Origin: Promethearchaeota archaeon
GTDB taxonomy: Archaea > Asgardarchaeota > Lokiarchaeia > Sigynarchaeales > MK-D1
DNA length: 7,707 nucleotides
Direction of reading: 5' to 3'
Assembly (NCBI GenBank): GCA_016839385.1
Contig: JAEOUK010000531.1
Span: forward strand, 1-7,707
Under the pieces are notes generated by a model that was not told the DNA's origin, did no database searches, and was given only the letters and a program-made list of their open reading frames with translations. Positions 1 through 6,248 of this stretch are shown here, piece by piece; the stretch's first letter is position 1, and each line of letters begins with the position of its first letter. The translations under genes and the position numbers were made by a program.

Positions 1-1
1 C

Positions 2-1192
2 AACGAAGTCTTTTCCAAGAAGATTTTTCAGAAAGGCACTAGATTCAAATGCATCGATTGCTTCACCTAGAGAACCCGGTAAGGGTTTAATACCTAAATC
101 TTTTCGTTCTTTTGGTGTCAACTTGTCTACATTAGCTGTTGTTGGTTGATTTGGTTCAATTTTCTTTTTTATTCCTTCTAATCCAGCAGCAAGTAATATA
201 GCATGTCCAAGATATATATTCATTGTTGCATCCCCAGCGCGGTATTCATCATGTGCTTTAGTCTCATAACCCGGAACTCTCATAAGTGCTGTTCTATTAG
301 CCATCCCCCAAGATCCGTGAACAGGTGCTTCATGATTTGGCACCAATCTTTTGTAAGAATTGGTTGATGGATTTAAAATAGCGGTAATTGCATCAAGATG
401 TTTAAGTTTACCACCAATCCACCACCGAAGGATATCAGTTATACCTCCTTCCGTTGAAAAGACATTATTTCCATCTTTGTCTTCTAGATATTCATGGATA
501 TGTAAACCGCTACCAGCTAAACCTGGGAATGGTTTTGGCATGAATGTGGCTAATATATCATTTTCTACTGCCACTTGTTTAATTATAGCTTTCGAAATTT
601 GGACATTATCGCACTGATAAAGAGCTAAACACTTTTGGAGTTCAATTTCTTGTTGTCCGATGCCAACTTCGTGGTGAATCGTATGAGGTGCCCCAAAATT
701 GAATACTTGCATCATATGGTCTGCTGCTTGACGTCTTAGGTAGTGATATACATCCATTGGCACAGTACCCATATATTTTCCCTCATCTGCAGGTTCAAAC
801 TCATTCGTTATGAAATACCATTCCAATTCAGGTCGGGTTGAGTAATAGTATCCCATTTCTTCTGCTTCTTTGATGACTTTCTTAAGAATTGACCTAGGAT
901 CTAAAGGGTGAGATTTTCCATCATTAGCATGCATATCGCAGATAAATCGCCCCACTCCATTATCCCAAGGAAGAATAGAGAATGTAGAGTAATCAGGTAG
1001 CGCACGCATGTCTGATTGTTCTGTTTTGAGGAATCCTAGTGAAGATCCATCTACTCCCGTTCCTCCACTCATTTCATCCCAATTTTTAGCTGGAACTTCA
1101 ACTGCTTTCAAGTCACCTAACATGGTGGTAAACTGAAATTGAATATAATCAATGTTTTTTTCTTTAAAATACTCCGTAGTGTAATCTACCAT
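2..1192 (-). CDS. glnA: Type I glutamine synthetase, 3' end outside the window
   Basis: Makes glutamine from glutamate, ammonia and ATP in the cytoplasm; in the known family this is a dodecamer of about 440-470 residues. The 397 codons visible here run off the window edge, so roughly the last 40-70 residues are missing. Recognisable blocks in order are the N-terminal beta-grasp segment, DGSSLGF (substrate loop), PELEW (first metal-binding Glu), HHEVGIGQQEIE (two more metal Glu), GSGLHIH (ammonia/metal His region, residues 227-233), NSYKRLVP, HEAPV, NRTALMRVP and EYRAGD. The main catalytic Glu, His and Arg positions are therefore kept. Oddities are Ala226 where the usual Asn of N-G-S-G-M-H stands, and no Tyr at or near the adenylylation site (Asp356 aligns there). 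The 1192 start is preferred because GGAG lies 9 bases upstream; an in-frame ATG at 1207 would add five residues. The gene is divergent from the GTPase-like gene. Function is secure; the variant details rest on alignment by eye. Confidence 0.95.
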   Translation of the reverse strand, partial: MVDYTTEYFKEKNIDYIQFQFTTMLGDLKAVEVPAKNWDEMSGGTGVDGSSLGFLKTEQSDMRALPDYSTFSILPWDNGVGRFICDMHANDGKSHPLDPRSILKKVIKEAEEMGYYYSTRPELEWYFITNEFEPADEGKYMGTVPMDVYHYLRRQAADHMMQVFNFGAPHTIHHEVGIGQQEIELQKCLALYQCDNVQISKAIIKQVAVENDILATFMPKPFPGLAGSGLHIHEYLEDKDGNNVFSTEGGITDILRWWIGGKLKHLDAITAILNPSTNSYKRLVPNHEAPVHGSWGMANRTALMRVPGYETKAHDEYRAGDATMNIYLGHAILLAAGLEGIKKKIEPNQPTTANVDKLTPKERKDLGIKPLPGSLGEAIDAFESSAFLKNLLGKDFV

Positions 1193-1201
1193 ATAAATTA
1201 A

Positions 1202-1205
1202 CTCC
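1202..1205 (-). promoter_or_regulatory. Shine-Dalgarno site GGAG of glnA
   Basis: On the minus strand GGAG is followed by 9 bases and then the ATG at 1192. This favours that start over the in-frame ATG at 1207, which overlaps the GGAG itself and has no such site before it. Confidence 0.6.
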
Positions 1206-1216
1206 ATAAATTAAAT

Positions 1217-1248
1217 TTAGTGAAAAATATGTTAGTGAATTGACAATT
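1217..1248. promoter_or_regulatory. Candidate operator region of glnA
   Basis: Contains the perfect-arm palindrome AATTG-A-CAATT at 1238-1248 and two copies of TTAGTGAA 15 bases apart (1217-1224 and 1232-1239). All lie between the glnA TATA-like box and its start codon, around the expected transcript start, where archaeal repressors often bind. In such AT-rich DNA both could be chance, and no regulator is identified. Confidence 0.25.
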
Positions 1249-1259
1249 AGAACCAATAC

Positions 1260-1267
1260 TATAAATA
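1260..1267 (-). promoter_or_regulatory. TATA box of glnA
   Basis: The minus-strand sequence TATTTATA lies about 70 bases before the ATG. Transcription would begin near 1235-1240, leaving a leader of about 45 bases that includes the GGAG site. It fits the archaeal TATA consensus; no clear BRE is visible. Confidence 0.45.
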
Positions 1268-1482
1268 CTCTACGAATATGCTCCCATATTATTCCCTCAT
1301 TAAAACTAAAGTGTATTTGCTTAAGAATGATAACATATGTTGACCAAAAAAACAATTAACCTATTTTTAATTATGAAAATGAAGCGAAAAAATCTATATT
1401 TACTCAAAAACATTATCAACAAGTGATGCATTTTTAATTTTTCATCATCATTTACTGCTACTTCACAAAATATTATCTATAG

Positions 1483-1490
1483 TTATATTA
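1483..1490 (+). promoter_or_regulatory. TATA-like box of the GTPase-like gene
   Basis: TTATATTA lies about 50 bases before the TTG start. Transcription would begin near 1510, giving a leader of about 30 bases that carries the GTGA ribosome site. The surrounding DNA is so AT-rich that other placements are possible. Confidence 0.35.
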
Positions 1491-1528
1491 ATAGAAAATT
1501 TCATACTAGAAATACAATCGTGAAAAAA

Positions 1529-1534
1529 AAGTGA
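1529..1534 (+). promoter_or_regulatory. Ribosome binding site deciding the TTG start at 1541
   Basis: AAGTGA ends 6 bases before TTG and matches the GGTGA core complementary to archaeal 16S rRNA. The in-frame TGA at 1532-1534 lies inside it, so the reading frame cannot start further upstream on an ordinary start codon. Confidence 0.6.
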
Positions 1535-1540
1535 ATCATA

Positions 1541-3637
1541 TTGACTACGATACAATTTACTATATCAAATATTGATACAGAAGAGTTTAGTGCGAAACGT
1601 ACGATCCTTAAAATGAGTTTAGGGATTATTCTCGTTTTCGATTTGGGTAAACCCGAGACATTACAACATCTAAAAGAGCGGATGGCAGAAATCACTCAGT
1701 ATGCTGGATTTATCCCTATAATTTTGATAGGAACCAACAAAGAATCTGAAGAAGAAGCAGTAATGATTCCAAGCATGGATATCGACCAGTTCATGTTTAA
1801 ATATGGAATTAATCATTATTTTCGAATATCCACAAAAACTGGTGAAGGAATTCATTTTACATTTGAAACAATGGCAGATGAAATAATTAAAGAAACTATT
1901 CGAAAACTCGGAATTGACGAAGTAAAACAGAAGACGAATTTTTCATTTGCCATTGCCATGATCGGTGATGAATCTATTAAAAAAGATTGGATTTCCGAAT
2001 TTGGTGTTCAAAGATTCGCTGCACCTTCTCATTTACGTGGTAAAATTTCTCGAAAAATTATAGATCGGGATATTCATCACTTACTAAAAGATGTGAAACC
2101 AGTAAAGGAAGTTCCTACTCCAAGAGTTACTCCTCCAGCGGGTGCAGGTGCACCTATGACTGTAACTAAAGGTGATAAGTCTCTACGAGATGAACTTTCA
2201 ACAGAGTTAATGCGTTTGAAAGAGCTGAAAGCTAAAACAAGATCTGAGGAAAAACCCGAACCCACTCTTGAAAAGGAAAAAGAAGTCCATCTTGAAAAAC
2301 CTAAACCTCTTGCACCTTTGGACTATGAAAAAGCTGAAGAACAAACAGAATTATCTCCAGAATTGAAGAGTTCTATTAAAGAGGAAGTAGAACGTCTAAA
2401 ATCCATTATGAGCGGGGAATCTAAAAAAGCAGAAGGTGAAGATGCTTCAAAACAAAAACTTACACCACCTCCTTCTGGACCTCCTTCTAGAACTTCTTCT
2501 AGACCTCCTTCTGGACCCCCTGGTGGTCTACCACCTGTTCAAGCTCCTAAAGTTCCACCTAAAAAAGCAGCTGTTGACAAAATTTATTTTGATGAAGAGC
2601 CAGCCCCTTCTGAAGAAGCTGAAGATTTGAAGAAACAACTAGTCAAAGGAGGATTTGAAGAACGTTCATCTGATGATTCCATAATAGAGGAATTTATGGA
2701 GCCTGTACCGGAAGAATTAATTACTGCTCCAAGTAAAAAAGAAAAACGGAAGATGAAAGCAAAGAAAGTAAAAAGTGAGAGAATGAGAGGCTTAGCAGCT
2801 GATACAGCAGCTAGTGAGAAAAAATTTGCTCCTCCTCCTCCCGCCCCAGTTTCTTCAGCTCCTGCTCCTCCCGCTGAAGCTGCTAAAAAAGTAATGGAAG
2901 AATTCGAACATGAAGAGGAATTTATGGAAGACGAAGAAGAAGGATATATCGGATACGGTCTTGCAGAAGCTGCAGAACCAGCTGAAATGGAGATTACAAC
3001 TGAAAAACTCAAACGTAAAACAACTGTATTTTACAGAGAACGAATGAATCCTGAAACTCTAAATAAATTAGCTGTGATATTATCAACCGAGAAAATATAT
3101 GAGAAGTTGAAAATTAAAATTGAAGAAGTAGCCCGAGCTGCGACGGACAAAACATTGGAGATTGATAAGGATCTACCAATTGTAGAAGTTGTACCAGAAT
3201 TTCCTGGATGTGTGTGCGTTCCGTCTGTACGAAAAATCAACGCAGAAAAAGAATATGACACAGCCACGTTTCTTATTACGCCCTTGCAAACAGGTGCTAT
3301 TGACGATGCTTGTGTGAAACTATATCATAAAGGAAAATTATTAGAAACAATTCCTACTCCCACAAAGGTTGTAAAGACAACCGCTGCAAAAGTTTCTGCA
3401 GGAGTGGCAGTTGTAGTCCCAATTTTATCTCAATTTCCCATTATTTATAATCCCTTATCTAATTTTCTTAGTGGATTGATACCCTTGTATAGTCAATTAG
3501 GAGAATTAGAAGGCATTGTATTGATCCTAACCGGATTATTTGCACTGATTAGTGGAGTATTTTATTTATTCAAACGACCTAAAGATGCAAAACCTGTTGA
3601 AACTTTTCCAGAATTGGATGAAAAACTCAATGCTTAA
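1541..3637 (+). CDS. Membrane-anchored protein with degenerate, apparently permuted Ras-like G domain
   Basis: 698 residues; I do not recognise a named family for the whole. Residues 3-124 read like the back half of a Ras-type GTPase: a degenerate G3 (SNIDTEEF, 9-16), strand GIILVFDL, strand IPIILIG, G4-like NKES (66-69, usual Asp replaced), G5-like STKTGEG (97-103) and a final helix. Residues 133-177 then resemble the front half: strand FAIAMIG, P-loop-like GDESIKKD (142-149) and a switch I/strand 2-like segment. Residues 185-490 are low complexity: probable coiled coil (215-235, 268-292), proline-rich (308-340, 430-445), basic (399-416) and acidic (453-467). Residues 491-612 form a compact, probably beta-rich module. 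Hydrophobic segments 618-636 and 656-677 probably form a membrane hairpin, with a short charged tail. An in-frame stop just upstream limits the start to TTG 1541. It is probably a membrane-tethered scaffold or regulator with little or no GTPase activity (inferred). Confidence 0.9.
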   Translation: MTTIQFTISNIDTEEFSAKRTILKMSLGIILVFDLGKPETLQHLKERMAEITQYAGFIPIILIGTNKESEEEAVMIPSMDIDQFMFKYGINHYFRISTKTGEGIHFTFETMADEIIKETIRKLGIDEVKQKTNFSFAIAMIGDESIKKDWISEFGVQRFAAPSHLRGKISRKIIDRDIHHLLKDVKPVKEVPTPRVTPPAGAGAPMTVTKGDKSLRDELSTELMRLKELKAKTRSEEKPEPTLEKEKEVHLEKPKPLAPLDYEKAEEQTELSPELKSSIKEEVERLKSIMSGESKKAEGEDASKQKLTPPPSGPPSRTSSRPPSGPPGGLPPVQAPKVPPKKAAVDKIYFDEEPAPSEEAEDLKKQLVKGGFEERSSDDSIIEEFMEPVPEELITAPSKKEKRKMKAKKVKSERMRGLAADTAASEKKFAPPPPAPVSSAPAPPAEAAKKVMEEFEHEEEFMEDEEEGYIGYGLAEAAEPAEMEITTEKLKRKTTVFYRERMNPETLNKLAVILSTEKIYEKLKIKIEEVARAATDKTLEIDKDLPIVEVVPEFPGCVCVPSVRKINAEKEYDTATFLITPLQTGAIDDACVKLYHKGKLLETIPTPTKVVKTTAAKVSAGVAVVVPILSQFPIIYNPLSNFLSGLIPLYSQLGELEGIVLILTGLFALISGVFYLFKRPKDAKPVETFPELDEKLNA
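2468..2527 (+). repeat. Five tandem 12-base units coding a proline-rich segment
   Basis: The units at 2468, 2480, 2492, 2504 and 2516 are variants of CCTCCTTCTGGA and encode PPSG, PPSR, TSSR, PPSG and PPGG. Units 1 and 4 are identical, and unit 2 differs from them at one base. Copy number can change without breaking the reading frame, so this part of the linker may vary in length between strains. Confidence 0.85.
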
Positions 3638-3648
3638 TTCTAATGCTA

Positions 3649-3670
3649 TTTTTATCTTTTTTTTCTATTT
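3649..3670 (+). terminator. T-rich terminator after the GTPase-like gene
   Basis: Runs of five and eight T begin 12 bases after the TAA stop, with no hairpin. This is the usual form of an archaeal intrinsic terminator. It separates this gene from the beta-helix gene, which has its own promoter. Confidence 0.55.
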
Positions 3671-3702
3671 AAAACAAAGCAGTACAACTAAGGTACTAAA
3701 AA

Positions 3703-3710
3703 TATTATAA
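3703..3710 (+). promoter_or_regulatory. TATA box of the beta-helix gene, probable leaderless start
   Basis: TATTATAA is centred about 29 bases before the ATG at 3736. Transcription would begin within a few bases of the start codon, so the message is probably leaderless. In agreement, no GTGA or AGGT site precedes this ATG. Confidence 0.45.
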
Positions 3711-3735
3711 AGAGTGCGTTCCTTGTTGGCAAATA

Positions 3736-4791
3736 ATGTCACTTACTAAACGAAGAACCTTAATCATCTCTATACTTTTGATATCCGTTTTTTTCAGCAA
3801 TGTTGTAGCGATCAACTCAAGTTTTCATGAGATGACCGGAGACAAGTCCAAATTGCACATTTCTGATGTTCCTTTGGGAATTAATCCCATTGTTATTATG
3901 AGCGATTCAGAATTGGATCAATTTATCCTCGATTTCTCGTTCAATGGAACTGGAACACTATTAGATCCCTACATAATCAACTATACTAAGTTTGAATTTT
4001 CCTTTAATGAAACAACAGTTGGCATCCATATCGAGAACATTACAAAATATTTGGTTGTTGAAGATATAATTGTAAGAAATACAAATTCTACTATGAATGG
4101 AATCGGAATTGAAATCTTAGCAGATAATATAGGTTTTAGAAATATAACTGTTCAAAACACAAGAGTCGGAATTGATCTTAAAGGAAATGACCTCATAATC
4201 AATGAAACTGCAATTGAAGCAGAAGAATTCGGAATTAAAGCAATAGACTGCATTTCCTTAAAAGTTGTTGATACTAATGTGACTGGTGCAAATTTTGGAA
4301 TGTATTTAGAGTCTTGCGTTAATCCACTAATCATGAATAATGAGATCAAAGATGGTCAAAATGGAATTCAAATATTTGGGACCTTCAATTTTCGAATAGA
4401 AGGAAATCTAATACAAGGTAACTCAGAAAGAGGTTTATTAGTGGTTGAATTTCCAATACAATCTGGAATGTACAACATTATAACGAGAAATCTGTTTTTG
4501 AATAATGGTGTCCAAGCTGCCATTGTAGAAATTAATGGGAACACACTCTTTTATGATATAGCAACTAGCGAAGGTAATCTCTGGTCCGACTGGAGGCGTT
4601 GGGGAAAATATAAAGTACAAGATGATGTATATGATTTGTATCCAATGAAGATGGTTGAAGGGGAATTGGTACCTGCAAATTTGTTTTCATTTAAATTCTG
4701 GTTCTGGATATTTGCCCCAACACTAATAGTTCTCGGAGCAGTTGCTTACTTATTCTATTGGAAATTTGTCATTCAACCTACTAAAGAATAA
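3736..4791 (+). CDS. Exported, membrane-anchored right-handed beta-helix protein
   Basis: 351 residues. A signal peptide or signal anchor (residues 6-25, after KRR) is followed by the opening block GTGTLLDPYII (71-81), typical of archaeal surface proteins with PbH1/NosD-like repeats. Residues 90-275 show repeating short strands with Asn and Gly at the turns (GIHIENITK, GIGIEI, GIDLKGND, FGIKAID, FGMYLES, NGIQIF), the pattern of a parallel beta-helix. The NosD-like closing block GNLWSDW with DDVYDLYPM follows at 280-304. A C-terminal transmembrane helix (about 322-344) and a short positively charged tail would hold it with the helix outside the cell. Nine N-X-S/T sequons all lie between residues 27 and 181. 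Such folds often bind or cleave polysaccharide, but no catalytic residues can be assigned. The nearby GH16 gene is compatible with carbohydrate work. It is flanked by T-rich tracts and so is probably transcribed alone. Confidence 0.9.
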   Translation: MSLTKRRTLIISILLISVFFSNVVAINSSFHEMTGDKSKLHISDVPLGINPIVIMSDSELDQFILDFSFNGTGTLLDPYIINYTKFEFSFNETTVGIHIENITKYLVVEDIIVRNTNSTMNGIGIEILADNIGFRNITVQNTRVGIDLKGNDLIINETAIEAEEFGIKAIDCISLKVVDTNVTGANFGMYLESCVNPLIMNNEIKDGQNGIQIFGTFNFRIEGNLIQGNSERGLLVVEFPIQSGMYNIITRNLFLNNGVQAAIVEINGNTLFYDIATSEGNLWSDWRRWGKYKVQDDVYDLYPMKMVEGELVPANLFSFKFWFWIFAPTLIVLGAVAYLFYWKFVIQPTKE

Positions 4792-4800
4792 TTATCAAAA

Positions 4801-4825
4801 TTTCATTTTATTTTTTATTTTCCTT
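4801..4825 (+). terminator. T-rich terminator after the beta-helix gene
   Basis: Runs of four, six and four T begin about 10 bases after the TAA stop, with no hairpin, as in archaeal intrinsic termination. Confidence 0.5.
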
Positions 4826-4907
4826 CAAACAAAGTTACATTTTTGTAGAAGCTAATATCACGATCTTCTCTGCTTAATTTCCAGATAACACTGAGATAGT
4901 AATTTGG

Positions 4908-4915
4908 TTTTTAAT
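4908..4915 (+). promoter_or_regulatory. Weak TATA-like box of the first GNAT gene
   Basis: TTTTTAAT lies 60-67 bases before the ATG and would give a leader of about 35 bases carrying the GTGA site. The match to the archaeal consensus is poor. It is proposed mainly because a T-rich terminator separates this gene from the previous one. Confidence 0.2.
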
Positions 4916-4964
4916 TCTAAAGCTTCTGATCTTTTTCTGTCAGTTCTGTCCATAATGAAATCCC

Positions 4965-4968
4965 GTGA
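4965..4968 (+). promoter_or_regulatory. Ribosome binding site GTGA of the first GNAT gene
   Basis: GTGA is followed by CAATAC and then ATG at 4975, the same six-base spacing as at the TTG start of the GTPase-like gene. It supports 4975 over the out-of-frame ATG at 4955. Confidence 0.55.
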
Positions 4969-4974
4969 CAATAC

Positions 4975-6093
4975 ATGGTAGAAAATTCACTATCACGATA
5001 TATTGGAACCTTTCAAACGAAAACTAACCAGTCATATGGGGTAAGGTTCGTTAATGAAGAGGATACTAAGAAGATCTCTGACATTATGCACGATGTATAC
5101 GGATACGAATATCTGTATCCAAAAGTGTACGATGAACAAAAATTGAAAGAAAATGTTTGCGATAAAAACCAAATGTGGATAATGGCTGAATCGATTGATG
5201 AATTTGAACCTGTGGGGTTTGGGGTTGCTGAAAAACGAAACGATTTCTCTATTTATGTGGGTAAGCTAGCAATTAAAAACCGCTTTAGACACCAGGGATT
5301 AGCAAGGGAGTTAGGGGCAAATAGTTTTCTTGCGATGTTGAAGAATCCCGAATTTAATACAGTTCTTAGGATTGATTCAGATGTACGAGTGAATCAATAT
5401 AACAGTATGCTTATGGCTAAAGCTCTAGGACAATTTCCATATGCGTTCGTACCAAATTTTAATTGTTATGGGGATAAACGAAAATTTAAACCTGAATTTG
5501 GTATACCCTATTGTGATGGAAGATTAGAAGCAGCATTATTGTATTTAGGAACTATTAATCAATTTTGGAAAATACGTAATAAAACAATAAATCTACTGGG
5601 AAATAGACTGATATTAAACATTTATCACATGGTTCAAAAAATAACTCGTCGCATGAAAAAAGATGAAGTACTTATCCATGAACCTTTCAATTCTAACCTC
5701 GAAAATTATGATGTAGAAAGGGATTATTACAAAGGCATTTTGCACATTAAAGGATATTTGAAAAAAAAAACGTTAGATGAAATCGTTGATAATTCTTATG
5801 AATGGAATTTATTAGAGTGGCTCATTCCAACAACACAAGAAGGAATTTTTTCCCAGAAATTAGCCGTTGATAATGGATTTGTGGTTGCTGGATATGATCC
5901 TGGCTCAGAATTAATCGAAAATAGGTTGCAAGATAGACTAGTTATGTGTAAATTTCCAAAAGGAGTATTTCAAGACCAATTTCGAGGGATGAGATTAACA
6001 GAAATTGCGCAACCATTAGCGAGTGCTGTAATAAATCAAGTAAAAAAGTTACAGAATCGGAAAATATCAATGGTTCAAAATGTTATCCAATGA
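4975..6093 (+). CDS. GNAT-family acyltransferase with extra C-terminal half domain, first paralog
   Basis: 372 residues, soluble, with no signal peptide. Residues 20-195 fit the GNAT fold, which moves an acyl group from acyl-CoA to an amine. They show the opening GVRF, the acetyl-CoA pyrophosphate loop R105-HQ-G108-L-A110 within NRFRHQGLARELG, and a motif B-like stretch SDVRVNQYNSMLMAKALG followed by a hydrophobic strand. Residues 250-335 look like the last part of a second GNAT unit (strand, helix, SQKLAVDNGFVVAGYDPGS, then DRLVMCKFPKG) but lack their own acyl-CoA loop. MKKDEV joins the two parts. The next gene is a full-length paralog of identical length, with about 40-45 percent of positions shared by eye. 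YEYLYPKVY and AESIDE are conserved in both and are candidate substrate-site elements. The substrate is unknown: amino acid, protein N-terminus, sugar amine or polyamine all remain possible. Confidence 0.85.
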   Translation: MVENSLSRYIGTFQTKTNQSYGVRFVNEEDTKKISDIMHDVYGYEYLYPKVYDEQKLKENVCDKNQMWIMAESIDEFEPVGFGVAEKRNDFSIYVGKLAIKNRFRHQGLARELGANSFLAMLKNPEFNTVLRIDSDVRVNQYNSMLMAKALGQFPYAFVPNFNCYGDKRKFKPEFGIPYCDGRLEAALLYLGTINQFWKIRNKTINLLGNRLILNIYHMVQKITRRMKKDEVLIHEPFNSNLENYDVERDYYKGILHIKGYLKKKTLDEIVDNSYEWNLLEWLIPTTQEGIFSQKLAVDNGFVVAGYDPGSELIENRLQDRLVMCKFPKGVFQDQFRGMRLTEIAQPLASAVINQVKKLQNRKISMVQNVIQ

Positions 6094-6184
6094 AATTCGA
6101 ATCACTTTACAGAATCATCCGACAAAAATAGATATTGAATAGAAGATATCACCAAGAAAATTTACGTAATTACTTAACTAAATC

Positions 6185-6192
6185 TTTAAATA
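6185..6192 (+). promoter_or_regulatory. TATA box of the second GNAT gene
   Basis: TTTAAATA matches the archaeal TATA consensus well. The transcript start would be near 6212, leaving a leader of about 35 bases that contains the AGGT site. Confidence 0.5.
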
Positions 6193-6236
6193 TTAACTTC
6201 ACAAATGTCAAATGAAAAAGACGAAAACTTCATGCT

Positions 6237-6240
6237 AGGT
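6237..6240 (+). promoter_or_regulatory. Ribosome binding site AGGT deciding the TTG start at 6249
   Basis: AGGT lies 8 bases before TTG. Aligned to the GGTGA core, this gives the same distance to the start as the GTGA sites elsewhere in the window. An in-frame TAA (6246-6248) directly precedes TTG, so no earlier start is possible. Confidence 0.5.
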
Positions 6241-6248
6241 AAATATAA

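Larger units (their letters stand above)
1193..1540. other. Divergent intergenic region between glnA and the GTPase-like gene
   Basis: 348 bases, very AT-rich, with no convincing gene and no tRNA or other structured RNA that I can see. It holds the 5' signals of both flanking genes: a TATA-like box for each, a GGAG site for glnA and a GTGA site for the plus-strand gene. Near glnA there is an 11-base palindrome (AATTGACAATT, 1238-1248) and a direct repeat TTAGTGAA (1217-1224 and 1232-1239). No GGAA-N6-TTCC site of the NrpR type was noticed. About 200 bases in the middle hold nothing I can name. Confidence 0.8.
6094..6248 (+). other. Intergenic spacer between the two GNAT paralogs
   Basis: 155 bases with no T-rich terminator, a strong TATA box near its end and a 15-codon open frame (6205-6252) that overlaps the next start. 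The second paralog probably has its own promoter, though read-through from the first remains possible. Confidence 0.5.

Noticed and set aside
360..617. Open frame of 85 codons on the plus strand
   Set aside because: Lies wholly antisense to the well-supported glutamine synthetase and shows no domain-like sequence.
1164..1355. 63-codon minus-strand frame with a hydrophobic stretch, overlapping the start of glnA
   Set aside because: Starts at TTG, covers the glnA TATA box, and the hydrophobic composition is what AT-rich DNA gives by chance. A small membrane protein cannot be fully excluded.
1520..1534. Mini-frame GTG AAA AAA AAG TGA just before the GTPase-like gene
   Set aside because: Four codons with no ribosome site; the sequence is better explained as the AAGTGA ribosome site of the following gene.
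1380..1540. Search for a missing P-loop half of the GTPase upstream in another frame
   Set aside because: The region is very poor in G, full of stops in all frames and shows no GxxxxGK[S/T] pattern, so a frameshifted N-terminus is not supported.
2436..2630. Leucine-rich 64-codon plus-strand frame inside the GTPase-like gene
   Set aside because: Frame-shifted reading of the proline-rich tandem repeat; no start signal.
2584..3012. 142-codon serine-rich frame on the minus strand
   Set aside because: Antisense image of the Glu/Pro/Ala-rich linker; its low-complexity composition follows from the plus-strand codons.
6162..6169. Palindrome TTACGTAA upstream of the second GNAT gene's TATA box
   Set aside because: An 8-base palindrome is expected by chance in this much AT-rich DNA, and there is no second copy in the window.
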